Program-made: the position numbers and the translations under genes
Assembly (NCBI RefSeq): GCF_035974275.1
Contig: NZ_CP142422.1
Location: 1 to 64,000, forward strand
Origin: Chryseobacterium sp. MYb264
Lineage (GTDB): Bacteria; Bacteroidota; Bacteroidia; Flavobacteriales; Weeksellaceae
Direction of reading: 5' to 3'
DNA: 64,000 nucleotides
Notes under the pieces: generated by a model
Database searches by the model: none
The model's input: the letters and a program-made list of their open reading frames with translations, nothing else
Told to the model about the DNA's origin: nothing
Shown: positions 43,926 to 53,186 of the stretch, one piece after another
Layout: each line of letters opens with the position of its first letter
Position numbering within the stretch: position 1 is the stretch's first letter

Positions 43926-44654
43926 ATGAAGACAGTATATCATAAAGCAGATTCAAGAGGCCACGCCAATCATGGTTGGTTAAATTCTTATCATACATTC
44001 AGTTTTGCCAATTATCAAAACAACGACAGAACACATTTCGGAGTTTTGAGAGTGTTAAATGATGACACCGTTTCAGAAGGAATGGGCTTCGGAACGCATC
44101 CGCACAGAAACATGGAAATCATTTCGATCCCTTTGGAAGGCGATTTGGAACATAAAGATTCGATGGGAACAACAGCAGTGATCAAAAAAGGAGAAATTCA
44201 GGTGATGAGTGCCGGAACAGGAGTTCAGCACAGCGAATACAACAAAAATAAAGATGAAGCGGTAAAATTTCTTCAGATTTGGGTTTTCCCCAGAGAAGAG
44301 GATGTTGAACCAAGATATGATCAAAAAAGTATTAAAGAAGGCGAAAAAATCAATGGTTTTCAACAGATTTTATCACCGAATAAAAATGATGACGGAGTTT
44401 GGATTCATCAGGATGCATGGTTTAATTTAGCTAATTTCACAAAAGGAAACGGCAAAAATTATATGTTAAATAAAAAAGGAAACGGCGTTTATGCTTTTGT
44501 ATTGAAAGGAAGTGCAAAAGTAGGCGACAGAATTCTGAACGAAAGAGACGGTTTAGGAATCTGGGATACTCAAAGTTTCAACATCGAAGCCGAAGAAGAC
44601 ACAGAAATCCTATTAATGGAAGTTCCAATGGAATTACCATCATATTTAAAATAA
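43926..44654 (+). CDS. Pirin-family bicupin protein
   Basis: The 242-residue protein is a cupin-fold iron protein. The first cupin carries the metal ligands in THPHRNMEIISIPLEGDLEHKDSMG and VMSAGTGVQHSEYN. The second cupin (about 150-242) is degenerate, as usual. Bacterial pirins are described as quercetinases or redox-responsive regulators. No signal peptide is present. The native promoter appears separated from the gene by IS copy 3. Confidence 0.92.
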   Translation: MKTVYHKADSRGHANHGWLNSYHTFSFANYQNNDRTHFGVLRVLNDDTVSEGMGFGTHPHRNMEIISIPLEGDLEHKDSMGTTAVIKKGEIQVMSAGTGVQHSEYNKNKDEAVKFLQIWVFPREEDVEPRYDQKSIKEGEKINGFQQILSPNKNDDGVWIHQDAWFNLANFTKGNGKNYMLNKKGNGVYAFVLKGSAKVGDRILNERDGLGIWDTQSFNIEAEEDTEILLMEVPMELPSYLK

Positions 44655-44683
44655 TTAAAACAAGATATTTTCGCATAGTAAAA

Positions 44684-44738
44684 ATTCCCCTCCTTTGGAG
44701 GGGTGGCGAAAATTCAAAGAATTTTTGACGGGGTGGTT
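44684..44738. repeat. Intergenic repeat, CCCCTCCTTTGGAGGGG family, copy 1
   Basis: A CCCCTCC-TTT-GGAGGGG hairpin is followed by AAAATTCAAAGAATTTTTG and ACGGGGTGGTT. A close relative is at 47829-47884. Confidence 0.8.
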
Positions 44739-44801
44739 TTAAAACACGACCTTTGCGTCACAATAAAAAAATAACTTTACTTTAAAACAGATAAAAATAT
44801 A

Positions 44802-45353
44802 ATGAAAATTTTAGCAATAGCTGGAAGTAATTCCGAGACGTCAATCAATAAATTATTAGTTTCTTACGCAACTTCATTAGTTGGAAATGCAGAAGTGGAA
44901 ATTGTAGATATGAACGATTTTGAAATGCCAATCTACAAACACCAAAGAGAAGTAGAAAGCGGAGTTCCACAACAGGCGGTAGATTTTGCTGCAAAAATAG
45001 ATGCTGCGGATTTACTTTTGGTTTCTTTGTCTGAGCATAACGGAACATACTCAACAGCATTCAAAAATGTGTTCGACTGGACTTCAAGAATTAAAAACAG
45101 AGCGGTTTGGAATGAAGTTCCAATGTTGCTAATGGCTACAGCTCCTGGTGGAAGAGGTGGTTTAGGTGTTTTAGAGGCGGCAGCAAAACGTTTTCCATTA
45201 CACGGAGGAAATGTTGTAGATACGTTCACGCTTCCTTTCTTTAATGATAATTTTGATAAAGAAGCGAATAAGATTTCTAACGAAGAGAAAGACAGTGAGT
45301 TAAAAGAGAAAATTCAGAAAATTTCGGCTATTGAATCTATCCTTGAAAAATAG
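44802..45353 (+). CDS. NADPH-dependent FMN reductase family protein
   Basis: The 183-residue flavodoxin-fold oxidoreductase starts MKILAIAGSNSETSINKLL, the FMN phosphate-binding loop. It continues with PIYKHQREVESGVPQQAVDF, LLVSLSEHNGTYSTAFKNVFDW and MATAPGGRGGLGVLEAA, which line the flavin. Members reduce FMN, quinones, azo dyes or chromate with NAD(P)H. It follows pirin, with which such reductases are often neighbours. Confidence 0.92.
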   Translation: MKILAIAGSNSETSINKLLVSYATSLVGNAEVEIVDMNDFEMPIYKHQREVESGVPQQAVDFAAKIDAADLLLVSLSEHNGTYSTAFKNVFDWTSRIKNRAVWNEVPMLLMATAPGGRGGLGVLEAAAKRFPLHGGNVVDTFTLPFFNDNFDKEANKISNEEKDSELKEKIQKISAIESILEK

Positions 45354-45377
45354 ATTTGAAAATTAATATAAAATTAA

Positions 45378-45385
45378 TATCTTTG
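45378..45385 (+). promoter_or_regulatory. -7 element TATCTTTG before a small ORF
   Basis: TATCTTTG fits TAnnTTTG and lies 16 bases before a short ATG frame that ends at a strong terminator. It therefore defines a transcript of about 125 bases. Confidence 0.6.
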
Positions 45386-45400
45386 CAAAAAGAAAAAGTA

Positions 45401-45475
45401 ATGAAAATTCAGACCACTTTTAAAGAATATTCCTCCAAGAAAGGGAATATTGTGGGCTCTGAAATTCTCAGATAA
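45401..45475 (+). CDS. Possible 24-residue peptide in a short terminated transcript
   Basis: ATG at 45401 opens a 24-residue frame starting MKIQTTFKEYSSKKGN and ending GSEILR. It has a good promoter before it and a strong terminator right after. I do not recognise the peptide. The unit could be a leader peptide with attenuator for the following gene, a small protein gene, or a small RNA with a chance ORF. Confidence 0.4.
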   Translation: MKIQTTFKEYSSKKGNIVGSEILR

Positions 45476-45482
45476 AATAACG

Positions 45483-45514
45483 GCCGATAATCTACTAAGA
45501 TTGTCGGCTTTTTT
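45483..45514 (+). terminator. Strong terminator before the YcxB-like gene
   Basis: GCCGATAATC pairs with GATTGTCGGC (10 bp, one wobble, 6-base loop), followed by six T. It ends 9 bases before the ATG at 45524, so it may act as an attenuator for that gene. Confidence 0.88.
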
Positions 45515-45523
45515 ATTTAGCTT

Positions 45524-46075
45524 ATGAGTATGAAATTTAACTATAATTTAAATCTTGATGATTATTTGAATTACCAGTTGTTTAATGCATCACAAACTAA
45601 AAGTATTATTAAGAAAAGGAAGAGAAATCGGTTTATTCCAGCAATTTTTTTTGTTGTTTTAGGAATCGTACCAAGATTTGACTTTACGGAAACTTTTACT
45701 CTTATTTATATCTTTATAGGTATTTTATGGATATTTGTTTATCCAATTTGGGATAAAAGATGGTATTTTAATTATTATAAAAAGTATATTAAAGAAAATT
45801 ACGTATATAATTTTGATAAAGATACTGAAGTCATCATAACAATGGATGAAATTTTGATGAAGAATGAAAATTCAGAATCAAGAATTAGTTTGGCTGAATT
45901 GAAAGAAATTAATGAAATTCCGCTAGCTTTTTATCTTAAATTAAAATCTTCACAATCAATTATTTTACCTAAAAATAAAATGAGTGATTTAAAAGAATTT
46001 AGAGAAATTTTAGATACAATAAAAAATAAATATTCAATTAATTATAATGAATTTCCTCAATGGAAATGGCAATAA
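45524..46075 (+). CDS. YcxB-like membrane protein
   Basis: The 183-residue protein has a cytoplasmic N-terminus (FNYNLNLDDYLNYQLFNASQT), two adjacent membrane helices (about 36-52 and 60-78) and a C-terminal soluble domain with ITMDEILMKNENSESRISLAELKEI and YLKLKSSQSIILPKNKM. This is the layout of YcxB-like proteins of unknown function. Composition is very AT-rich. It begins immediately after a strong terminator hairpin, so expression may need read-through or a promoter inside the leader. Confidence 0.72.
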   Translation: MSMKFNYNLNLDDYLNYQLFNASQTKSIIKKRKRNRFIPAIFFVVLGIVPRFDFTETFTLIYIFIGILWIFVYPIWDKRWYFNYYKKYIKENYVYNFDKDTEVIITMDEILMKNENSESRISLAELKEINEIPLAFYLKLKSSQSIILPKNKMSDLKEFREILDTIKNKYSINYNEFPQWKWQ

Positions 46076-46164
46076 TTTAAATTAAAAATAAAAAGTGTTT
46101 TAGTTATTTAAATAATCAAATTATTGCTGGATTGTTAAACTGATACACTGTTACATTAAATACT

Positions 46165-47157
46165 ATGAGCAACACGTACAAATCTGCAGGAGTAGACAAA
46201 GAGGAGGGATACAAAACCGTTGATAAAATTAAAAAAGCGGTGGGCGAAACTCACAATTCCAATGTATTGAATCATTTGGGAAGTTTTGGAGCTTTCTACG
46301 AAATCGGAGGCTACAAAAATCCTGTATTGGTTTCAGGAACTGATGGGGTCGGAACGAAGCTTAAAGTAGCTTTAGACTCCAAAAAATACGATTCTATCGG
46401 GGTAGACTGTTTTGCCATGTGTGCCAATGATATCCTTTGTCACGGTGCAAAACCGCTATTTTTCCTTGATTATTTAGCGTGCGGAAAACTGGATTCAGAA
46501 ATCGCTGCTGAAATCGTTTTAGGAATGGTAGAAGCTTGTAAAGATAACAACTGTGCATTAATTGGTGGTGAAACTGCTGAAATGCCGGGAATGTATCAGC
46601 CTGGAGATTATGATGTTGCAGGATTCTGCGTAGGAATCGTGGAGAAAGACCAGATTATTGACGGATCTAAAATCAAAACAGGTGATAAAATCATTGCTCT
46701 TCCAAGTTCAGGTTTCCATTCAAACGGATTCTCTTTGGTAAGAAAAGTGTTCCCTGATTTCAACGAAGAATTTGAAGGGAAACCTTTGTACGAGACCCTT
46801 TTGGTTCCTACAAGATTATATTATAAAGATATTCACAAAGTTATTGCTGATGTTGAAGTGGCAGGTATTGCTCACATCACGGGTGGTGGTTTATACGAAA
46901 ACATCCCGAGAATTATCGGTGACGGATTGTGTGCTTCTATCGATGCTTCAAAAATTCAGATTCCAAGCATTATGCTGGAGCTTGAAAAAAGAGGGGGCGT
47001 AGCTCGTGAAGAAATGTTCGGAACATTCAATATGGGAGTTGGGATGATCATCGTGGTAGATGCTGAAAAAGCTGAAAAAGTTCTAAGTCTTCTTGATGAT
47101 GCATACGAAATCGGAGAGATTACTGAAGAAAACGAGAAAATTAATTTATCATTTTAA
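46165..47157 (+). CDS. purM: Phosphoribosylformylglycinamidine cyclo-ligase (AIR synthetase)
   Basis: PurM closes the imidazole ring in step 5 of purine synthesis, using ATP on FGAM. The 330 residues show the PurM signatures VSGTDGVGTKLKVAL, CFAMCANDILCHGAKPLFFLDY, LIGGETAEMPGMY and GIAHITGGGLYENIPRI. It is the first of five purine genes in the same direction (purM, purN, purH, purD, guaA). A repeat ending CTGATACACTGTTACATTAA precedes its ATG. Confidence 0.97.
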   Translation: MSNTYKSAGVDKEEGYKTVDKIKKAVGETHNSNVLNHLGSFGAFYEIGGYKNPVLVSGTDGVGTKLKVALDSKKYDSIGVDCFAMCANDILCHGAKPLFFLDYLACGKLDSEIAAEIVLGMVEACKDNNCALIGGETAEMPGMYQPGDYDVAGFCVGIVEKDQIIDGSKIKTGDKIIALPSSGFHSNGFSLVRKVFPDFNEEFEGKPLYETLLVPTRLYYKDIHKVIADVEVAGIAHITGGGLYENIPRIIGDGLCASIDASKIQIPSIMLELEKRGGVAREEMFGTFNMGVGMIIVVDAEKAEKVLSLLDDAYEIGEITEENEKINLSF

Positions 47158-47236
47158 TGTACCAATATAACAATGTAAAAGTGTACCAGTTTTAGGCATT
47201 GCTACATTGATAAACTGATACATTGTTACATTAATT
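47158..47236. repeat. Intergenic repeat, TGATACATTGTTACATTAA family
   Basis: GTACCAATATAACAATGTA and TACATTGATAAACTGATACA then TTGTTACATTAA form imperfect arms. The right part recurs at 46135-46160 (TTAAACTGATACACTG, then TTACATTAA), so purM and purN start behind the same sequence. Confidence 0.65.
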
Positions 47237-47237
47237 T

Positions 47238-47804
47238 ATGAAAAATATTGTCATTTTAGTTTCAGGTTCGGGAACCAATCTTCAGAGAATCATTGATACC
47301 ATTGATAGTGGAGAAATCCGCAATGCAAAAGTATCTTTAGTGATTGCCGATAGAGAATGCTACGGACTGGAAAGAGCTAAAAATCATAACATAGAAAACG
47401 TTCTGATTCCGAGAGGAAAAAACTTCAGCAGCGAATTGAGTAAAGTCATTCCTGAAAATACAGACTTAATCGTATTGGCAGGATTCTTATCCATTCTAAA
47501 ACCTGAGTTTTGTGAGAATTGGGTGGGAAAAATTATCAATATTCATCCGGCATTGCTTCCGAAATTCGGAGGGAAAGGAATGTGGGGACATCACGTTCAT
47601 AACGCGGTGATTGAAGCAAAAGAAAAGGAAAGCGGGGCAACCGTTCATTTTGTAACTCCGGGAATTGACGAAGGAGAAGCTATTCTTCAGAAATCATTCG
47701 AAGTCACAGAAAACGATACTCCAGAAACGGTTGCAGAAAAAGTTCATTTAATTGAATATGAAATTTTTCCAATCGCAATTGATAAAGTATTGAATAATAA
47801 TTAA
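47238..47804 (+). CDS. purN: Phosphoribosylglycinamide formyltransferase
   Basis: PurN transfers a formyl group from 10-formyl-THF to GAR. The 188 residues have the start MKNIVILVSGSGTNLQRIID, the folate-site DLIVLAGFLSILKPEF, catalytic NIHPALLPKFGGKGMWG (Asn and His) and VHFVTPGIDEG with the catalytic Asp. It lies 80 bases after purM. Confidence 0.96.
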   Translation: MKNIVILVSGSGTNLQRIIDTIDSGEIRNAKVSLVIADRECYGLERAKNHNIENVLIPRGKNFSSELSKVIPENTDLIVLAGFLSILKPEFCENWVGKIINIHPALLPKFGGKGMWGHHVHNAVIEAKEKESGATVHFVTPGIDEGEAILQKSFEVTENDTPETVAEKVHLIEYEIFPIAIDKVLNNN

Positions 47805-47828
47805 ACACTAATTATTAACAATACAGAA

Positions 47829-48091
47829 AATTCCCCTTCCTCGGAGGGGTGTCAAAAATTCTTTGAATTTTTGACGGGGTGGTTAAAGACGCTCAATCTT
47901 TACTGAATCACACGCCTTTACGGCCGGAAAATATTCAGCAAAAGATTAGATAAAGAAGAATCTAAGTAAAAGTAAATAATACAGGAGGTGAAAGAACCTG
48001 TATGACAGTTTGAAATAGCTGTAAAAAGTAAAAATTGAAAGTAAGAAGTCCCGAAGGGACGATTTGAACAAGCATAGGATAAAATCCTATG
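47829..48091. repeat. Composite block of intergenic hairpins before purH
   Basis: The block contains a CCCC...GGAGGGG repeat (47829-47884), a hairpin ATACAGG/CCTGTAT (47979-47985 with 47997-48003), GTCCC-GAA-GGGAC near 48049, and a perfect palindrome CATAGGAT-AAA-ATCCTATG (48073-48091). No gene is supported in the roughly 300 bases. Confidence 0.75.
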
Positions 48092-48109
48092 GAAAAAATC
48101 GAAAGTAAA

Positions 48110-49627
48110 ATGAGCAAAAAAAGAGTTTTAATCAGTGTTTCTGACAAGAGCGGATTGATCGAATTCGCACAGTTTTTGGAAGCCCAAAATTATGAATTGA
48201 TTTCTACAGGAGGGACGTTCAAACATTTGAAAGACGCTGGTTTAAATCCAATTCAGATTGATGAGGTTACCAATTTCCCTGAGATGTTGGACGGAAGAGT
48301 GAAAACATTACACCCGAAAGTTCATGGTGGATTGTTGGCGGTTCGTTCAAACGAAGAGCACATGAAAACAGTTCAGGAGCACGGAATTGACCTGATTGAC
48401 ATGGTGATCGTAAATCTTTACCCTTTCTTCGAAAATGTAAACAAAGACATTTCTCTTCACGAAAAGGTAGAATTCATCGATATCGGAGGACCTTCAATGC
48501 TTCGTTCTGCTGCCAAAAACTTTGATTCTGTAACGGTAATTACGGATGTTGAAGATTATTCAACCGTAAAAATCGAAATGGAGCAAAACGGAGATACATA
48601 TATTGAAACTCGTAAAAAGTTAGCAGGAAAAGTATTCAACCTGACTTCTGCTTATGATGCAGCGATTTCAAGAATGCTTTTAGATGAAGAATATCCTACA
48701 TATTTAAGTGCTTCTTACAAAAAAGTAGCGGATCTTAGATATGGTGAAAACCCTCATCAGACAGCAGCTTATTACGCTTCAACTTTCGAAAACGGAGCGA
48801 TGAAAGATTTCGAACAATTGGGAGGTAAGGAATTGTCTTTCAATAATCTTCGTGATATGGATCTTTGCTGGAAAGTGGTTACTGAATTCAAGGAAGAAAT
48901 GGCTTGTTGTGCGGTAAAACACTCTACCCCTTGTGGAGTTGCAATCGGAACTTCTGCTTTGGAGACTTATGCAAAAACTTTCGAGTGTGATCCTGTTTCT
49001 ATCTTTGGTGGAATTGTTGCAATGAACTACAAAATCGACGCGGCAACAGCGGAAGAATTAAACAAAACATTCCTTGAAATTGTAATGGCTCCTGAATTTG
49101 ATGTGGAAGCTTTAGAAATTTTAAGAAAGAAAAAGAATTTAAGAATTATAAAAATCGTAAACCCTGTTTCTGATAAACAGACTTGGGTGAAGGTTGATGG
49201 CGGAATATTAGTTCAGGACAACGACAGTATCTTCTCGGATGATATCAAAGTAGTAACTGAAACTCAGCCTACAGAAGAGCAGAAAAAAGCATTATTATTC
49301 TCTCAAAGAGTAGTAAAATATGTAAAATCTAATGCAATTGTAGTTTCTAACGGAATTCAGGCTTTCGGAATCGGAGGTGGACAGGTGAACAGAATCTGGG
49401 CAACTCAACAGGCGATCGAAAGAGCAAAAGAAAAATTTACAGGAGATTTAGTATTGGCTTCTGACGCATTTTTCCCTTTCCGAGATGTGGTAGATTTCTG
49501 CGCTCAGGAAGGTATCACAGCGATTATTCAGCCTGGAGGAAGTGTAAAAGACCAGGACAGCATCGAGGCGGCAAATGAGCATGGCATTCCGATGATGTTC
49601 ACTGGCGTTAGACATTTTTTCCATTAA
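48110..49627 (+). CDS. purH: Bifunctional AICAR transformylase/IMP cyclohydrolase
   Basis: PurH carries out the last two steps to IMP. I use the ATG at 48110, giving [23 protein letters not shown], the normal family start (505 residues). An in-frame ATG at 48089 falls inside a palindromic repeat. The N-terminal MGS-like cyclohydrolase domain (about 1-150) has [14 protein letters not shown] and [13 protein letters not shown]. The transformylase domain has [15 protein letters not shown] and the catalytic Lys-His in [13 protein letters not shown]. It belongs to the purine gene series. Confidence 0.97.
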   Translation: MSKKRVLISVSDKSGLIEFAQFLEAQNYELISTGGTFKHLKDAGLNPIQIDEVTNFPEMLDGRVKTLHPKVHGGLLAVRSNEEHMKTVQEHGIDLIDMVIVNLYPFFENVNKDISLHEKVEFIDIGGPSMLRSAAKNFDSVTVITDVEDYSTVKIEMEQNGDTYIETRKKLAGKVFNLTSAYDAAISRMLLDEEYPTYLSASYKKVADLRYGENPHQTAAYYASTFENGAMKDFEQLGGKELSFNNLRDMDLCWKVVTEFKEEMACCAVKHSTPCGVAIGTSALETYAKTFECDPVSIFGGIVAMNYKIDAATAEELNKTFLEIVMAPEFDVEALEILRKKKNLRIIKIVNPVSDKQTWVKVDGGILVQDNDSIFSDDIKVVTETQPTEEQKKALLFSQRVVKYVKSNAIVVSNGIQAFGIGGGQVNRIWATQQAIERAKEKFTGDLVLASDAFFPFRDVVDFCAQEGITAIIQPGGSVKDQDSIEAANEHGIPMMFTGVRHFFH

Positions 49628-49680
49628 TTAAAATAGAATTAAATTATATATTGTGATTGTATTTATACCATCCAAAATTA

Positions 49681-49688
49681 TATATTTG
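49681..49688 (+). promoter_or_regulatory. -7 element TATATTTG of purD
   Basis: TATATTTG fits TAnnTTTG, with a TTG at 49657-49659 and 21 bases spacing. It lies 30 bases before the purD ATG. Confidence 0.65.
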
Positions 49689-49718
49689 TAATATTATAGA
49701 CGAGTAATTAAATAAAGT

Positions 49719-50957
49719 ATGAGAATATTAATCATAGGTGAAGGTGGAAGAGAATCTGCTTTAGCATCAAAACTACAGAATGACCCAAGAATTTCTAAGA
49801 TGTTCTTTGCTAACGGAAATGCGACTACCGATGTTATTGGAAAAAATGTTCATTTATCAGAGATTAAAGAACTTAGAGATTTTGCTATTAAAGAAAAAGT
49901 AGATCTTACGATCGTAGGTCCGGAAGCACCGCTTGTGGCTGGTTTGAAGGATGAATTTAAAAAGCATGATCTTAAAGTTTTTGGTCCTAATCAAAAAGTA
50001 GCAAGCTTAGAAGGAAGTAAGGCTTTCTCTAAAAAGTTTATGCAGACCTATGATATCAAAACGGCAAAAGCAGTAGTTTTTGATGCTTATAATGATGCAA
50101 AAGAATACATCCAGACTCAGGAATATCCTTTAGTGATTAAAGCTAGCGGACTTGCTGGTGGAAAAGGGGTGGTTATTTGCGAAACATTAGAAGAGGCAGA
50201 AGCGACGGTTCACGATTTTATGATCAGAAGAATCTTTGGTGATGCAGGAATCCGTATCGTAGTAGAGGAATATTTAGAAGGTTTTGAAGCTTCAATTATT
50301 GCTTTCTCAAACGGTGAAAAATTATTCCCATGTATTGCAGCTAAGGATTATAAAAAAGCTGGAAACGGAGATACTGGTCCCAACACAGGTGGTATGGGTA
50401 CGGTAGCACCAAGTCCTGAATTTACTGCTGAACATTATGCTGATTTTGAAAAAAATATTCTTGAAACTACTTTAAAAGGTCTTAAAGCAGAAGGTTTCAG
50501 CTTTAAAGGAATTATTTTCTTCGGATTAATGATTACTAAAAAAGGAACTTACCTTCTTGAATATAACATGAGATTCGGAGATCCTGAAACTCAGGTACTA
50601 ATGGCGTTAATGGAGAATAATCTTCTTGACGTTATTCAGGACTGTATGGATGGAAAAGAGATCGAATTGAAGTTTAAAGACGAAAAAGCAGTTTGTCTGG
50701 TAATGTGTTCAGGAGGATATCCAAGAAACATCGAAACTGGTTTTGAGATCACTGGTGAAGATAAAGTTCAGCACAGTAGCCTTTTCTATGCAGGAGCAAT
50801 CAGACAGGCAGACAAAGTGGTTTCCAACGGTGGTAGAGTTCTAAACATCGTAGCTACGGGAGCAACGTATGACGATGCCCGCAAGAAAGTTTACGAAGAC
50901 GCAAGTCATGTACATTTCGATTATGGTTTCTACAGAGACGACATCGGAAAGTTTTAA
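49719..50957 (+). CDS. purD: Phosphoribosylamine-glycine ligase
   Basis: PurD joins glycine to phosphoribosylamine with ATP in step 2 of the pathway. The 412-residue ATP-grasp protein starts MRILIIGEGGRESALASKL. It contains VDLTIVGPEAPLVAGL, the ATP-binding LVIKASGLAGGKGVVIC, GDTGPNTGGMGTVAPSP and the metal-site YNMRFGDPETQ. It has its own promoter element, so it can be expressed apart from purM, purN and purH. Confidence 0.97.
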   Translation: MRILIIGEGGRESALASKLQNDPRISKMFFANGNATTDVIGKNVHLSEIKELRDFAIKEKVDLTIVGPEAPLVAGLKDEFKKHDLKVFGPNQKVASLEGSKAFSKKFMQTYDIKTAKAVVFDAYNDAKEYIQTQEYPLVIKASGLAGGKGVVICETLEEAEATVHDFMIRRIFGDAGIRIVVEEYLEGFEASIIAFSNGEKLFPCIAAKDYKKAGNGDTGPNTGGMGTVAPSPEFTAEHYADFEKNILETTLKGLKAEGFSFKGIIFFGLMITKKGTYLLEYNMRFGDPETQVLMALMENNLLDVIQDCMDGKEIELKFKDEKAVCLVMCSGGYPRNIETGFEITGEDKVQHSSLFYAGAIRQADKVVSNGGRVLNIVATGATYDDARKKVYEDASHVHFDYGFYRDDIGKF

Positions 50958-51019
50958 AATAAAATCATGAAAAAAGATTTGGAGCAATCCAGGTCTTTTT
51001 TTGTAAAGAAGTTGAAATT

Positions 51020-51094
51020 TAGATTTCAGATATAAGATTTCAGATATGAGGCTAAAAGTCTGATGTCTGATATCTAGAATCTGATGTCATTCAA
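51020..51094. repeat. Intergenic repeat, CAGATTTCAGATA family, before guaA
   Basis: AGATTTCAGATATAAGATTT and CTGATGTCTGATATCTAGAA are related by imperfect inverted symmetry. They resemble the block at 10550-10632. Confidence 0.55.
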
Positions 51095-51112
51095 AACAAA
51101 TTAATTATAAAA

Positions 51113-52642
51113 ATGAATAACGGTATTATCATATTAGATTTCGGATCACAGTACAACCAGCTTATCGGAAGAAGAATCCGTGAGATGGGTGTATATTCTG
51201 AAATTTTGCCTTTCAATACACCATTAGAAACTATTTTAGAAAAACAGCCGAGAGGGATTATCCTTTCCGGAGGACCAAGTTCTGTAAACGCAGAAAATGC
51301 GCATTTAGTTCAGAAAGAACTTTATGAGCAGGGAATTCCTGTTTTAGGAATTTGCTACGGAATGCAGTTAACGGCACACCTTTTAGGCGGAAAAGTTCAT
51401 AAAGGAGTAAAAGGTGAATACGGAAAAGCACATTTGGAAATCGTAAAAGAATCTTCTTTATTGAAAGGGGTTACCAACAATTCTGTTGTTTGGATGAGCC
51501 ACTTTGATGAAGTTGGAGATTTACCTGCAGGTTTTGAATTAAATGCAAAATCCGGTGTTATTGCTTCAATTTCAAATGAAGAGAAGAAAATTTTCTGTGT
51601 ACAGTTCCACCCGGAAGTTTCTCACACTGAGGAAGGAGGGAAAATGTTAGAAAATTTCGTTTTTGCAATCTGTGATGCAGAGAAAAACTGGAAACTGACC
51701 AATTATATCGATAAAACAGTAGAAGAAATTCGTGAAAGAGTAGGTGATCAGAAAGTGATCCTTGGACTTTCAGGAGGTGTAGATTCTTCTGTTGCAGCAG
51801 TTTTGATCCATAAAGCAATCGGTGATCAATTGACTTGTATCTTCGTAGATACAGGATTATTGAGAAAAGACGAAGGCAAAAAAGTAATGGATAACTATGG
51901 TGAGCATTTCCACATGAATATCAAATTGGTAGATGCTAAAGAAAGATTCCTTTCAAAGCTTGCCGGAGTTGATGATCCAGAAGCGAAAAGAAAAATCATC
52001 GGAAACGAATTTATTCATGTTTTTGATGAAGAATCTCATAAAATTGAAGGTGCTAAATTCTTAGCTCAAGGAACAATTTATCCAGATGTGATTGAAAGTC
52101 AGTCGGTAAATGGTCCTTCGGCGGTTATCAAGTCTCACCACAATGTTGGTGGACTTCCTGAAGATATGGAGTTTGAATTGCTGGAGCCTTTGAGAGAATT
52201 ATTCAAGGATGAAGTAAGAAAAGTGGGTGAAGAATTGGGAATTCCTCATCATTTGGTTCACAGACATCCTTTCCCTGGTCCTGGTTTGGGAATCAGAATT
52301 TTAGGTGCTGTTGACGAAGAAAAAGTAAGAATTTTACAAGAAGCTGATGATATTTTCATAGAAGAATTGTATAAAAACGATTTGTATGAGAAAGTTTCTC
52401 AGGCTTTCGTGGTACTTCTTCCGGTAAAATCTGTTGGAGTTATGGGTGATGAAAGAACGTATGAATACACTGCTGTAGTTCGTTCTGCAAATACCATCGA
52501 CTTTATGACGGCAACGTGGAGCAGACTTCCTTACGAGTTCTTAGATACTGTTTCAAGCAGAATTATCAACGAAGTAAGAGGAATCAACAGAGTAGCTTAT
52601 GATATTTCAAGCAAACCACCTGCAACCATCGAGTGGGAATAA
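51113..52642 (+). CDS. guaA: GMP synthase, glutamine-hydrolysing
   Basis: GuaA aminates XMP to GMP. The 509 residues comprise a class I glutamine amidotransferase domain (nucleophile Cys in LGICYGMQL, His and Glu in [13 protein letters not shown]), an ATP pyrophosphatase domain (P-loop [15 protein letters not shown]), and the C-terminal dimerisation domain ending KPPATIEWE, as in all family members. It ends the purine gene series and has its own terminator. Confidence 0.98.
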   Translation: MNNGIIILDFGSQYNQLIGRRIREMGVYSEILPFNTPLETILEKQPRGIILSGGPSSVNAENAHLVQKELYEQGIPVLGICYGMQLTAHLLGGKVHKGVKGEYGKAHLEIVKESSLLKGVTNNSVVWMSHFDEVGDLPAGFELNAKSGVIASISNEEKKIFCVQFHPEVSHTEEGGKMLENFVFAICDAEKNWKLTNYIDKTVEEIRERVGDQKVILGLSGGVDSSVAAVLIHKAIGDQLTCIFVDTGLLRKDEGKKVMDNYGEHFHMNIKLVDAKERFLSKLAGVDDPEAKRKIIGNEFIHVFDEESHKIEGAKFLAQGTIYPDVIESQSVNGPSAVIKSHHNVGGLPEDMEFELLEPLRELFKDEVRKVGEELGIPHHLVHRHPFPGPGLGIRILGAVDEEKVRILQEADDIFIEELYKNDLYEKVSQAFVVLLPVKSVGVMGDERTYEYTAVVRSANTIDFMTATWSRLPYEFLDTVSSRIINEVRGINRVAYDISSKPPATIEWE

Positions 52643-52666
52643 TTTTTGACTTGAATTTTACATATA

Positions 52667-52688
52667 AATCCTGCCTTTGGGCGGGATT
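52667..52688 (+). terminator. Terminator of guaA
   Basis: AATCCTGCC-TTT-G followed by GGCGGGATT gives a 9-bp stem with one wobble, then a seven-T run. Confidence 0.8.
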
Positions 52689-52713
52689 TTTTTGTTTGTA
52701 AATTAATTTTTTT

Positions 52714-52807
52714 GAAGCTGTTTCCTGCTTTCCGCTGTATCTTTTTGGTTACGGTTTCCGCTTCGCTCCAACCGCAACCAAAAAGGATGTCGCTTCAATC
52801 AGGGCTA
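52714..52807 (+). repeat. Boxed hairpin repeat, copy B
   Basis: The left box is GAAGCTGTTTCCTGCTTTCC and the right box is GGATGTCGCTTCAATCAGGG. The interior TCTTTTTGGTTACGGTT pairs with AACCGCAACCAAAAAGGA. It is the same family as 12301-12393 with a different stem. Confidence 0.85.
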
Positions 52808-52852
52808 TGGTTTTTGTCGTAGTTCAATATTTGAAAAATATTTGCAACGTTT

Positions 52853-52875
52853 GTCATTCCGTAGGAATCTAAACT
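52853..52875. repeat. Half copy of the TTGTCATTCCGTAGGAAT repeat
   Basis: TTGTCATTCCGTAGGAATC matches the arms of the full inverted repeat at 55127-55208. No second arm is visible here. Confidence 0.6.
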
Positions 52876-52876
52876 C

Positions 52877-53101
52877 TCATTTATTATTCTTAGATTGATG
52901 AATTTCTTCCAAAAATAGTAATGCTTCTTTTCCTAATTCGGTTCTTTCCAAGCAAGAACGATGAACTGCCTCATCATTAAATATATAAAACTTATTATTT
53001 TCATCTGAAGTAAAGGCAGGAAATAAAACAAACTTTTGTCCTTCGTTTAAAGTTTTTTTACAAACAGTACATTCACTTTGATTCAGAAATAGTATTGCCA
53101 T
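52877..53101 (-). CDS. Small Cys/His protein, putative zinc-binding
   Basis: I do not recognise the family. The 74 residues contain ECTVCKKTLNEGQKFVLFP (C-x-x-C) and a later DEAVHRSCLERTELG (H-x-x-C), a spacing that suits one zinc site of treble-clef or LIM-like type. There is no signal peptide. A coding origin is supported by the ordered Cys/His pattern and by the lack of another explanation for the region. It is divergent from the GNAT-nitrilase gene, 85 bases away. Confidence 0.65.
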   Translation of the reverse strand: MAILFLNQSECTVCKKTLNEGQKFVLFPAFTSDENNKFYIFNDEAVHRSCLERTELGKEALLFLEEIHQSKNNK

Positions 53102-53186
53102 TTCTAAATGATATTTTGGTTAATGTTTTGTATAGTAATTGTCTATTAAAACAAATTTTCACTAAATTTAAGTAAAAATACATCAA

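Noticed and set aside
48089..48112. Upstream ATG at 48089 as purH start
   Set aside because: It lies inside the palindrome CATAGGAT-AAA-ATCCTATG and adds seven residues not normal for PurH. The ATG at 48110 gives the standard N-terminus.
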